Below, one piece after another: positions 24,259-30,885 of a DNA stretch of 33,763 bases (positions are counted from its first letter, which is position 1; every line of letters begins with the position of its first letter). The notes beneath the pieces were generated by a model, which was not told where the DNA came from, did no database searches, and saw only the letters and a list, made by a program, of their open reading frames with translations. The stretch spans positions 1 to 33,763 of the forward strand of contig JBOHCT010000022.1 of the NCBI GenBank assembly GCA_050699055.1, written 5' to 3'. This DNA comes from JBOHCT01 sp050699055. Lineage in GTDB: Bacteria > Actinomycetota > Actinomycetes > Streptosporangiales > JBOHCT01. Position numbers and translations under genes: made by a program.

Positions 24259-25220
24259 TGCGGGTCGACGTCGTCACCATCTTCCCTGAGTATTTCTCGC
24301 CGCTGGGCGTCTCGCTCATCGGCAGGGCCATCGACCGCGGCATCCTCGGGGTGCGCGTTCACGACCTGCGTTCCTGGACAGACGATCCGCATCGCACGGT
24401 CGACGACACGCCGTACGGCGGCGGTCCAGGCATGGTGATGAAGCCCGAGCCGTGGGGACGTGCCCTGAACACCGTGGCGCCGCCTGAGGCGAGTCCGCCT
24501 CCTCGTCTCGTCGTCCCCACTCCGAGCGGGCGGCCGTTTACCCAGCGTACGGCGGAGACCTACAGCAGGGAGGGGTGGCTGGTCCTCGCCTGCGGCCGGT
24601 ACGAGGGGGTCGACGCGCGTGTCGTGGATGAGGCCAGGAGCCGCATGCCTGTCGACGAGGTGTGCATCGGGGACTACGTGCTGGCCGGGGGTGATGCGGC
24701 GGCTCTCGTCATCGTGGAGGCCGTGGCACGCCTGCTCCCCGGAGTTCTCGGCAACGCGGGCTCGGCCGCCGATGACTCCTTTGGGCCAGGCGCGATGGAG
24801 GGCCTGCTCGAAGGCCCCGTTTACACCAAACCGGCGCGGTGGCGAGGGCGGGCGGTGCCATCGGTGCTGCTGTCCGGCAACCACGCGGCCATCGCCCGGT
24901 GGCGGCGCGACCAAGCCCTCGCACGGACCGCCGCCTACCGTCCCGACCTTGTCTCCGAGCTCGCGGGCGCTCTCGACGACCGTGATCGCGAGGCGTTGCG
25001 GGAGGCCGGATTTCAGATCACCGACGGTGGTGTGGCACACTGGACCGTCGATGACCGCTTAGCGCGGTTCCGACTCCGATGCCGACCCTGCGTGACGACA
25101 CGGTCGCATGCCCATGTGCCCCAGACGAGGATGACGTCGCCATGCACACCACGCTGCACGAGCTTGAGAAGAGCTGGATGCGTTCCGATGTGCCCGACTT
25201 CAGGCCGGGCGACACGGTGA
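24258..25220 (+). CDS. trmD: tRNA (guanine(37)-N1)-methyltransferase, with abnormal C-terminal run-on
   Basis: TrmD makes m1G37 in tRNAs and prevents frameshifting. The sequence starts RVDVVTIFPEYFSPLGVSLI and contains RSWTDDPHRTVDDTPYGGGP, LACGRYEGVDARV and IGDYVLAGGDAAALV, the trefoil-knot SAM site. The core ends near GFQITDGGVAH (codon ending 25038), where relatives normally stop. Here the next codon is TGG and the frame stays open for another 60 codons, ending at 25220 inside rplS (25142-25501). The extra tail looks like an out-of-frame reading of the rplS leader and start. Either a stop codon was lost or the tail is real; see findings. GTG 24255 is an alternative start. Confidence 0.9.
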   Translation: MRVDVVTIFPEYFSPLGVSLIGRAIDRGILGVRVHDLRSWTDDPHRTVDDTPYGGGPGMVMKPEPWGRALNTVAPPEASPPPRLVVPTPSGRPFTQRTAETYSREGWLVLACGRYEGVDARVVDEARSRMPVDEVCIGDYVLAGGDAAALVIVEAVARLLPGVLGNAGSAADDSFGPGAMEGLLEGPVYTKPARWRGRAVPSVLLSGNHAAIARWRRDQALARTAAYRPDLVSELAGALDDRDREALREAGFQITDGGVAHWTVDDRLARFRLRCRPCVTTRSHAHVPQTRMTSPCTPRCTSLRRAGCVPMCPTSGRATR

Positions 25221-25501
25221 GAGTTCACGTCCGTGTCATCGAGGGCAACCGTACGAGGACACAGCCCTTCCAGGGCGTTGTGCTCCGTCGACAGGGTGGT
25301 GGTGCGCGCGAGACGTTCACCGTCCGCAAGGTGAGCTTCGGCGTGGGCGTCGAGCGCACCTTCCCGGTCCACAGCCCCGCCATCCACAAGATCGATGTCG
25401 TACGGCGGGGCAAGGTGCGTCGAGCCAAGCTGTACTACCTGCGCGGACGCAAGGGGAAGGCGGCCAGGATTCCGGAGCGCCGCGAGCGAAGCGCCTCCTG
25501 A
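25142..25501 (+). CDS. rplS: 50S ribosomal protein L19
   Basis: A 119-residue large-subunit protein at the interface with the 30S. It has LHELEKSWMRSDVPDFRPGD, the VRVIEGNRTRTQPFQGVVLR core, GVGVERTFPVHSPAI and VRRGKVRRAKLYYLRGRKGK. ATG 25142 is chosen by homology; the frame is open to 25079. GAGGATG lies about 12 nt upstream. The trmD frame overlaps its first 79 bp. A CACACT box at 25036-25041 could be a separate -10. Confidence 0.95.
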   Translation: MHTTLHELEKSWMRSDVPDFRPGDTVRVHVRVIEGNRTRTQPFQGVVLRRQGGGARETFTVRKVSFGVGVERTFPVHSPAIHKIDVVRRGKVRRAKLYYLRGRKGKAARIPERRERSAS

Positions 25502-25561
25502 GCGTCCACATGTCGTGATCACACTCGTTGGGGATTGCCGTCGTCGCCGCGTCCCGAAGGC

Positions 25562-25567
25562 TAGGCT
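25562..25567 (+). promoter_or_regulatory. -10 hexamer TAGGCT of lepB
   Basis: TAGGCT fits TANNNT. It ends 9 nt before ATG 25577 and only 3 nt before GTG 25571, which favours the ATG as the start of a near-leaderless mRNA. Confidence 0.4.
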
Positions 25568-25576
25568 CGGGTGGCG

Positions 25577-26476
25577 ATGAACGACGATCAGAGATCTGAC
25601 CGGCAGATCGATCGACCGGCGGCGGGGACGGAGGATCGCACGTCGACGGACGACGAGGAGCAGCGTGGACGTCATCGCCAGCCGGGCGCCAAGAAAGGCA
25701 AGCGCGGCTCCTTTCTGCGGGAGCTCCCCGTCCTCATCGTCGTCGCGTTCCTTCTCGCGCTGCTGATCAAGGCCTTCGTCATCCAGGCCTTCTACATTCC
25801 ATCCGCATCGATGGAGAACACCCTCCGCATCGGCGACCGCGTTCTGGTCAACAAGATCGTCTACGATCTCCGGCCCATTCACCGAGGCGACGTGGTCGTC
25901 TTCAACGGGGTCGGCTCATTCGTCCCCGCGACTGCGGCCGCCCAGCCAAACAACGCGGGCGAACGACTGCTCTGGGCGGTCGAGGGCGCCTTCGGCATCG
26001 CCCCGCCCGGTCAGAAGGACTTCATCAAGCGGGTCATCGGGCTGCCCGGAGACCGTGTCTCCTGTTGCGACGTGCACCGGCGGGTCACCGTCAATGGCGT
26101 ACCCCTCAAGGAGAGGCGCTATCTCTATCCGGGTGACGCGCCCTCACGACGGCCCTTCAACGTGAAAGTACCCCCCGGACGTCTTTGGGTCATGGGCGAC
26201 CACCGCTCGGTGTCCGCGGACTCCCGCGACCACATGGGGGATCGGGGTGGCGGCACGGTACCCACTGACGAGGTGGTCGGCCGGGCCTTCGTGACCTATT
26301 GGCCGCCCTCCCGCGCGACGATGCTGTCCGCGCCCCCCACCTTCTACCAGCATGCCCTGGAGGCTTCGCAGGTCACGGCCTCGTTGGGCGGACCCCCGCC
26401 GCTCGGGGCCGGTCGGCGGTTACGCTCAATAGTGATGACGATGTTCGCAGTGTCTCGGTGCGCGGGGTCTCGATGA
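25577..26476 (+). CDS. lepB: Type I signal peptidase
   Basis: LepB removes signal peptides from exported proteins at the outer face of the membrane. The 299-residue protein has a charged cytoplasmic N-terminus (residues 1-48), one membrane segment (about 50-72, PVLIVVAFLLALLIKAFVIQ), then box B IPSASMENTL with catalytic Ser78, the RGDVVVF box, the Lys-containing box KDFIKRVIGLPGD, and box E WVMGDHRSVSADSRDH. A 25-residue stretch after VVFNGVGSF is longer than in E. coli-like enzymes. Its stop overlaps the rnhB ATG (ATGA). Next to the SRP genes it completes an export-related neighbourhood, as usual in actinomycetes. Confidence 0.94.
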   Translation: MNDDQRSDRQIDRPAAGTEDRTSTDDEEQRGRHRQPGAKKGKRGSFLRELPVLIVVAFLLALLIKAFVIQAFYIPSASMENTLRIGDRVLVNKIVYDLRPIHRGDVVVFNGVGSFVPATAAAQPNNAGERLLWAVEGAFGIAPPGQKDFIKRVIGLPGDRVSCCDVHRRVTVNGVPLKERRYLYPGDAPSRRPFNVKVPPGRLWVMGDHRSVSADSRDHMGDRGGGTVPTDEVVGRAFVTYWPPSRATMLSAPPTFYQHALEASQVTASLGGPPPLGAGRRLRSIVMTMFAVSRCAGSR

Positions 26477-27159
26477 GACCGCAGGCGCCCTCCGTACGGC
26501 GTGACGCGGGGCTGTACGGCTATGAGCGTGCCCTCGCGCGCCGAGGATTCTTTCCCGTGGCCGGCGTTGACGAGGCCGGCCGCGGCGCGTGTGCGGGACC
26601 CCTGGTCGTGGCGGCGGTGATGCTGCCTCAGGGCAGACGCGGGCGGGTGCCCGAGCTCGCCGACTCCAAGCTGCTCGCTCCGCCCGTCCGCGAGGTCGTC
26701 TACGGTGAGGTCGTCCGACGCGCGCTGGCATGGAGCGTCGTTGAGATCCCGCCGGCCGAGGTCGACCGGAAGGGCGTTCATGTCGCCAATATCGCGGGCA
26801 TGCGCCGCGCCCTCGCTCGGTTGGACGTGCGCGCCCGCTATGCCCTGACCGACGGGTTTAGAGTGAGCGGCCTCGGGGTTCCGAGCCTCGCGGTGTGCAA
26901 GGGCGATCGGGTTGTGGCGTGCATCGCCGCCGCCTCTGTGGTCGCCAAGGTCACCCGCGACCGCATGATGACCGGGCTGCACGAGCGGTTCCCCGAGTAC
27001 GACTTCACCACGCACAAGGGCTACGTCACGCCGGGACACGCGACCGCGCTGCGGACGCACGGCCCGTGCCCTGAGCATCGGTTCTCCTTCGTCAACGTGT
27101 CACGTAGTTCCGCCTCGCTGCGCGCGGTGGAGGACTGCGCGCGCGTGGCGACTGGATGA
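26473..27159 (+). CDS. rnhB: Ribonuclease HII
   Basis: RNase HII cleaves RNA in DNA-RNA hybrids, including single ribonucleotides. The 228-residue protein has GVDEAGRGACAGPLVVAAVM, where the Asp-Glu are catalytic, DSKLL, the ALTDGF segment with the third acidic residue, and AAASVVAKVTRDRMM followed by YDFTTHKGYVTPGH. ATG 26473 overlaps the lepB stop, indicating coupling. The frame is open upstream to 26299 within lepB but without family similarity. Confidence 0.95.
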   Translation: MRPQAPSVRRDAGLYGYERALARRGFFPVAGVDEAGRGACAGPLVVAAVMLPQGRRGRVPELADSKLLAPPVREVVYGEVVRRALAWSVVEIPPAEVDRKGVHVANIAGMRRALARLDVRARYALTDGFRVSGLGVPSLAVCKGDRVVACIAAASVVAKVTRDRMMTGLHERFPEYDFTTHKGYVTPGHATALRTHGPCPEHRFSFVNVSRSSASLRAVEDCARVATG

Positions 27160-27184
27160 GCGCCGAACGGGGAGGAGGGCGGCC

Positions 27185-27514
27185 ATGAGTGCCGAGGATC
27201 TCGAGAAGTACGAGACCGAGATGGAGCTCCAGCTCTATCGGGAGTATCGCGACGTCGTAAGCCTCTTCCAGTACGTCGTCGAGACCGAACGCCGTTTCTA
27301 CCTCACCAACGAGGTCGATCTCACGCCTCGTACGGCCGAGAACGGCGAGGTCTACTTCGAGGTCACCATGCGGGACGCGTGGGTCTGGGACATGTATCGC
27401 CCGGCGAGGTTCGTCAAGCAGGTGCGGGTCGTGACGTTCAAGGACGTCAACATCGAGGAGCTCGCCAAGGCCGACTTCGACCTGCCCGGGGATCGTCCCG
27501 ATCTGACCGGGTAG
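27185..27514 (+). CDS. DUF2469 family protein
   Basis: A 109-residue acidic protein of DUF2469, conserved across actinobacteria downstream of rnhB (the M. tuberculosis homologue is Rv2901c). It shows the invariant-looking YETEMELQLYREYRDVVSLF and WVWDMYRPARFVKQVRVVTF segments. GGGAGGAGGG upstream gives a strong ribosome binding site. Function not established. Confidence 0.93.
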   Translation: MSAEDLEKYETEMELQLYREYRDVVSLFQYVVETERRFYLTNEVDLTPRTAENGEVYFEVTMRDAWVWDMYRPARFVKQVRVVTFKDVNIEELAKADFDLPGDRPDLTG

Positions 27515-27542
27515 GTGACGGGGGAGGAGGTGAGCCATCACG

Positions 27543-27845
27543 ATGACGGAGGACGAAGGGTCCGCAGAGCCGCAGGAGCCGACCCTCGGGAACGACGCCG
27601 GGGACTTCCCTGAGGACACCGCCGAAGATAGCGGTGTCGAAGACAGCGGAGGGGACAGCGCCACTGCGTCCCCCGATGGGTCGCGGGCGGAGCCTGTCCC
27701 CACGCCCGGCGAGGAGGAGGGCGACATGTGGCCCAGGATCAACGCGGTGCGCGCCGAGTCCGATGACGAACACGTGACTCGGGTGAGCGGGACCGCGCTC
27801 GCCCCGCCGGGAAAGCCCGACGGCGAGGTCGACACGAGACCTTAA
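27543..27845 (+). CDS. Acidic, probably disordered hypothetical protein
   Basis: A 100-residue protein, very rich in Glu, Asp, Gly, Ser and Pro in the first 60 residues (for example DFPEDTAEDSGVEDSGGDSA), then a short segment GDMWPRINAVRAESDDEHVT that looks more constrained. GGGGGAGGAGG precedes the ATG by about 13 nt. It lies between DUF2469 and yraN. I do not recognise a family. Confidence 0.6.
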   Translation: MTEDEGSAEPQEPTLGNDAGDFPEDTAEDSGVEDSGGDSATASPDGSRAEPVPTPGEEEGDMWPRINAVRAESDDEHVTRVSGTALAPPGKPDGEVDTRP

Positions 27846-27953
27846 GGGTTCTCCACAGGTGGGTGGCTCGCGCCTTCCCATCCACAGATCGCGCCGCGTA
27901 CCTCCCCCTGACGCGGGTACCTCCGGCAGCCTTTGACGCGGAGGTGGTCACCT

Positions 27954-28310
27954 GTGCGTGCCAAAGACGCGTTGGGGAGATACGGCGAGGACGTCGCCGC
28001 GGGACATCTGGAGTCGGCCGGGCTGGAGATCCTCGACCGCAACTGGCGTTGCCACGACGGGGAGCTCGACATCATCGCCCGCGACGGGCCCGTCCTCGTC
28101 GTCTGCGAGGTCAAGACCCGCTCTGGGCTCGGCTTCGGCTCGCCGCTGGAGTCCGTCACGCCGCGCAAGGCAGCTCGGCTGCGCCGGTTGGCGGCCCTTT
28201 GGCTGGCCACTCATGAGGTTCGCACCGTGGCGGTGCGCATCGACGTCGTCGGCGTACTGCGCGGGGGCAAGGGTCCAGCGGCTGTCGACCACGTGCGGGG
28301 GGTGTGCTAG
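27954..28310 (+). CDS. yraN: UPF0102 family protein YraN (endonuclease-like fold)
   Basis: A 118-residue protein with the UPF0102 pattern: LGRYGEDVAAGHLESAGLEI, LDRNWRC, DGELDIIARD, and VVCEVKTRSG, a PD-(D/E)xK-like arrangement (E...D...ExK). It usually precedes comM and dprA, and a role in DNA processing is suspected but unproven. GTG 27954 is used; 27933 and GTG 27958 are alternatives. Its TAG stop is followed immediately by the comM GTG start. Confidence 0.9.
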   Translation: MRAKDALGRYGEDVAAGHLESAGLEILDRNWRCHDGELDIIARDGPVLVVCEVKTRSGLGFGSPLESVTPRKAARLRRLAALWLATHEVRTVAVRIDVVGVLRGGKGPAAVDHVRGVC

Positions 28311-28562
28311 GTGCCCCTCGCCCGTACTTTCGCTGTCGCGCTTGTCGGCGTCGAGGGCCACCCCGTCGAGGTCGAGGCAGACCTCGCGTCCGGTCTCCCT
28401 GGCCTGCACATCGTGGGGCTGCCCGACGCCGCGCTAGCGGAGTCCCGTGACCGCGTGCGCGCGGCGATCACCAACTCTGGCGAGCCCTGGCCGGGACAGC
28501 GCATGACTGTGAGTCTTTCACCGGCAAGCCTGCCGAAACGAGGGAGCGGTTTCGATCTCGCG
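28311..28562 (+). pseudogene. comM: comM/yifB (Mg-chelatase-like AAA+ ATPase), first 84 codons, disrupted by an integrated element
   Basis: The N-terminal domain of the ComM/YifB family, about 500 residues when intact. It reads from LARTFAVALVGVEGHPVEVE through SGLPGLHIVGLPDAALAESR and AITNSG to SLSPASLPKRGSGFDLA, then similarity ends abruptly: relatives continue with the AI(A/G)-type hydrophobic helix, here NVKPRRAI. The AAA+ core and C-terminus are not in the window and should lie beyond the far end of the element. The break lies at about 28562. In Vibrio and Acinetobacter ComM is a helicase needed for branch migration in natural transformation; its role in actinomycetes is not established. 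The frame continues into the integrase without a stop, giving a possible 564-residue fusion. Confidence 0.9.
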
Positions 28563-28570
28563 AATGTCAA
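28531..28570 (+). other. Predicted attachment-site junction (comM / element)
   Basis: The comM-like sequence ends and the element begins within this stretch, 25-65 bp before the integrase start codon, as expected for attL or attR of a large serine integrase. A 6-bp inverted repeat CGAAAC (28534-28539) / GTTTCG (28549-28554) lies in the comM side. Because codons for GFDLA still fit comM up to 28562, the crossover dinucleotide probably lies near 28541-28563. The partner junction is outside the window. Confidence 0.6.
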
Positions 28571-28582
28571 GCCAAGACGTGC

Positions 28583-28588
28583 CATAAT
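28583..28588 (+). promoter_or_regulatory. Candidate -10 hexamer CATAAT of the integrase gene
   Basis: CATAAT ends 7 nt before ATG 28596, the leaderless spacing seen for several genes in this window, and there is no Shine-Dalgarno sequence between. The region where a -35 would lie (about 28560-28566) coincides with the recombination junction. Confidence 0.4.
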
Positions 28589-28595
28589 CACGGGC

Positions 28596-30005
28596 ATGAG
28601 AAACGCGCTCGTCTACTGCCGCATCTCTCGCGACCGCGAGGGCGCCGGGCTCGGCGTCCAGCGTCAACGCCAGGATTGCGAGGAGCTAGCACACCGTCTC
28701 GGATGGACAGTCGTCGGCACGCACACTGACAACGACCTGTCCGCCTACTCGGGTAAGCCGAGGCCCGGTTACCGTGCTCTCCTCGACGACCTGGAGGCCG
28801 GCCGCGCGACCGCCGTGCTCGTCTGGCACACCGACCGGCTGCACCGCTCACCCGCCGAGCTGGAGCACTACATCGGCGTGTGCGAGCCGCGCGGCGTCGT
28901 CACTCACACCGTGAAGGCCGGTCCACTCGACCTCGCCACCCCGTCCGGGCGGATGGTGGCCCGACAGCTCGGCGCCGTCGCCCGCTTCGAGGTCGAGCAC
29001 AAGAGCGACAGGCAGCAGCGTGCCCGCGAACAAGCCGTCGCCGAAGGACGGTGGGTCGGCGGCCGCCGGCCGTTCGGGTACGAGGCGGACGGGGTGACCG
29101 TACGGCCGGACGAGGCCGCCGAGGTCATCCGCGCTACGCACGACGTGCTCGCCGGCGTGTCGCTGCACGCCATCGCGAGAGACCTGGGTGCCCGCGACGT
29201 CCGCACGTCGACCGGCCGCCCGTGGCGACGCGAGGAGCTGCGTCGCATGCTCATGCGTCCCCGCAACGCCGGCAGGATCATTCACCGCGGCGTCGTCCAG
29301 GACTCGGTAACCGCGTGCTGGCCGCCGCTGGTCTCCGCCGAGGGCCACGCCGAGGTCGTGCGTGTCCTGTCGGAGCCGGCCAGGCGTACCTCGGATGGCA
29401 ACGGGGTGCGGTGGTTGGGCTCCGGGCTGTACCGCTGCGGAGTCTGTGCCAGTACGGGCACCGTCGAGACGCTGCGGGCATCGGCCACGGGCGGCAAGAC
29501 CCGGTACCGGACGTACCGCTGTAAGAGCAACCGTCACCTCGCCCGCGCCGCCGAGGCGATAGACGGCCACGTATCCGCTGTCATCATCGAGCGGTTGTCT
29601 CGCCCGGACGCGAGCGACCTCCTCACCGCGCCGGGGCAGTCCGTCGACGTGGCCGCGCTGCACGCCGACGCGACCGCCGTCCGCGGGCGCCTCGCCGAGC
29701 TTGGGGAGCTGTATGGGGACGGCGCTATCGACGTGGCACAGCTTCGGTCCGGCACCACGCGGCTACGCGCCCGCCTCGACGCGATTGAGAGCGAGCTGGC
29801 CGCCGCGGCTCGGGTGAACCCGTTGGTCGGGATCGTGGACGCCGGAGACGTGGGCGCGACGTGGGAGGCGCTCGACATCGGCCGCAAGCGTGCGGTGCTC
29901 GACGTGCTCATGGTCGTGACCGTGCTCCCGTCCCGCCGGGGCCGACACCCCGGGGGCGGCTACTTCGACCCCGCCACGGTCCGGGTCGAGCCGAGGCGGC
30001 CGTGA
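28596..30005 (+). CDS. int: Large serine integrase/recombinase
   Basis: A 469-residue large serine recombinase that would insert and, with a partner protein, excise the element. The resolvase-type catalytic domain starts NALVYCRISRDREGAGLGVQ with nucleophile Ser11. RQRQDCEELAHRLGW, YRALLDDLEAGRA and VWHTDRLHRSPAELEHYI follow, then a long helix (ARFEVEHKSDRQQRAREQAV). The recombinase domain covers about residues 150-260 (GGRRPFGYE, LHAIARDLGA), then a zinc-ribbon-like part (YRCGVCASTG ... YRCKSNRH), then a coiled coil near residues 350-410 and a short tail. The ATG at 28596 is preferred over the in-frame comM GTG at 28311, because Ser11 at this distance from the start is normal. Translational overlap TGATG with the next gene. 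Confidence 0.93.
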   Translation: MRNALVYCRISRDREGAGLGVQRQRQDCEELAHRLGWTVVGTHTDNDLSAYSGKPRPGYRALLDDLEAGRATAVLVWHTDRLHRSPAELEHYIGVCEPRGVVTHTVKAGPLDLATPSGRMVARQLGAVARFEVEHKSDRQQRAREQAVAEGRWVGGRRPFGYEADGVTVRPDEAAEVIRATHDVLAGVSLHAIARDLGARDVRTSTGRPWRREELRRMLMRPRNAGRIIHRGVVQDSVTACWPPLVSAEGHAEVVRVLSEPARRTSDGNGVRWLGSGLYRCGVCASTGTVETLRASATGGKTRYRTYRCKSNRHLARAAEAIDGHVSAVIIERLSRPDASDLLTAPGQSVDVAALHADATAVRGRLAELGELYGDGAIDVAQLRSGTTRLRARLDAIESELAAAARVNPLVGIVDAGDVGATWEALDIGRKRAVLDVLMVVTVLPSRRGRHPGGGYFDPATVRVEPRRP

Positions 30006-30313
30006 TGCCCGCCGACGACGTTCCGGTGCTGCTGACGATCGTGTGCGAGCGGCGCAACCACGTCATGGGCTGGGTGTGCGACGACCCCGTGGACGGCCCG
30101 GTCGTCGAGGTCCGCCGCTACGCCCGAGGCAGATACCGGCGGTCATGGGTCCCTGCCCGTTTCGTGCTGCGGCGCGGCAGCGGACGCCGGTACGGCTGCC
30201 CGTGCGGGCACTCCGACCTCTTCGACGACCAGCGACTCGCCGAGATTGTCGACGCCGGGTACACCGTCTGGGTGATGCCCGCTAGTAAGGTGAGTCGCAG
30301 ACGCCCGTCGTGA
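30005..30313 (+). CDS. Small Cys/His-rich protein of the element
   Basis: A 102-residue basic protein not recognised as a named family. Cysteines at residues 14 and 24 (VCERRNHVMGWVCDDP) and a later CPCGHSDLFDD could form a zinc site. ATG 30005 shares one base with the integrase stop, so it is co-translated. The in-frame opening back to 29861 lies inside the integrase gene. Proteins next to serine integrases sometimes serve as recombination directionality factors, but nothing here proves that. Confidence 0.65.
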   Translation: MPADDVPVLLTIVCERRNHVMGWVCDDPVDGPVVEVRRYARGRYRRSWVPARFVLRRGSGRRYGCPCGHSDLFDDQRLAEIVDAGYTVWVMPASKVSRRRPS

Positions 30314-30367
30314 CCGGCGAATACGACGTCCGAACTGGGCAGCGGACGATGACTCCGAGGAGTTGTC

Positions 30368-30586
30368 GTGTCCGTTCGCCCATACAGCGGTCGCGTCAAT
30401 GCGCTCAAGCGCTACCGACCGCCGGACGACCCCGCCATCGCCGACGCGGAGCGGGACCTCGCCGCCGCTTCGCTGGAAGAGCACGTCCGTAAGGTCGTCG
30501 ACCTCTTCCCGCCGCTGACCCAAGCCCAGCGTGACCGTCTCGCGGTGCTGCTCCGCCCCGCCCCCGACTCCGGGGAGGTCGCGTAG
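30368..30586 (+). CDS. Small conserved helical protein of actinobacterial mobile elements
   Basis: A 72-residue protein, mainly helical: VRPYSGRVNALKRYRPPDDP, AIADAERDLAAASLEEHVRK and VVDLFPPLTQAQRDRLAVLL. I recall similar short proteins in actinobacterial prophages and integrative elements, with no known function. GTG start with GAGGAG 5 nt upstream, a strong signal. A small DNA-binding or recombination-directionality role is possible by position only. Confidence 0.68.
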   Translation: MSVRPYSGRVNALKRYRPPDDPAIADAERDLAAASLEEHVRKVVDLFPPLTQAQRDRLAVLLRPAPDSGEVA

Positions 30587-30588
30587 CC

Positions 30589-30885
30589 ATGCCCACACAC
30601 GAAAGCCGCCCCGTGGAGGGCGGCTCTCGGTGGACGACGGCCAGGAGGTCCAAGGCCAGTCTAATCGAGAGCACCCTCACCCGCTCGCCCGAATCAGGCC
30701 GTGTCTTCGCCGACCCCGCCACCGAGGCCGCCTTCAGACGGTGGCAGTACTGGGCGCGGCGCTGCCCGTTCCTGCCTGGTGAGCGTACGTACCACGGGGT
30801 ACGCGCCGCCTACGACGGACACGACGTGACCGGGCTCGGGCTCGACCACCACGACCACACCGAGTGCGCGGGGGTGGGCCGATGA
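30589..30885 (+). CDS. Hypothetical protein of the element
   Basis: A 98-residue protein; the middle VFADPATEAAFRRWQYWARR looks the most constrained and the C-terminus is His-rich (GLGLDHHDHTEC). ATG 30589 comes two bases after the previous stop; its stop overlaps the next ATG (ATGA). The first codons contain an 8-bp hairpin (30604-30625), which may mean that the true start is lower or that initiation is regulated. No family recognised. Confidence 0.55.
   Translation: MPTHESRPVEGGSRWTTARRSKASLIESTLTRSPESGRVFADPATEAAFRRWQYWARRCPFLPGERTYHGVRAAYDGHDVTGLGLDHHDHTECAGVGR
30604..30625 (+). repeat. 8-bp inverted repeat in the start region of the 98-residue ORF
   Basis: AGCCGCCC (30604-30611) and GGGCGGCT (30618-30625) with a 6-nt loop, preceded by AAA. 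It resembles the compact terminators of actinophages but lacks a T-tract. Confidence 0.55.

Noticed and set aside
28500..28600. tRNA or tmRNA attachment site
   Set aside because: No tRNA-like sequence is present; the target is clearly the comM coding region, as is common for serine integrases that use protein genes.
28311..30005. A genuine evolved ComM-integrase fusion enzyme
   Set aside because: The comM part ends mid-domain at the expected att position and the integrase has its own normal start; an integration by-product is more likely, though read-through is kept as a finding.
30310..30492. 60-codon frame beginning GTG 30310, overlapping the stop of the 102-residue gene
   Set aside because: It overlaps the better supported 72-residue gene (strong ribosome binding site at 30357-30362) and turns Arg-rich.
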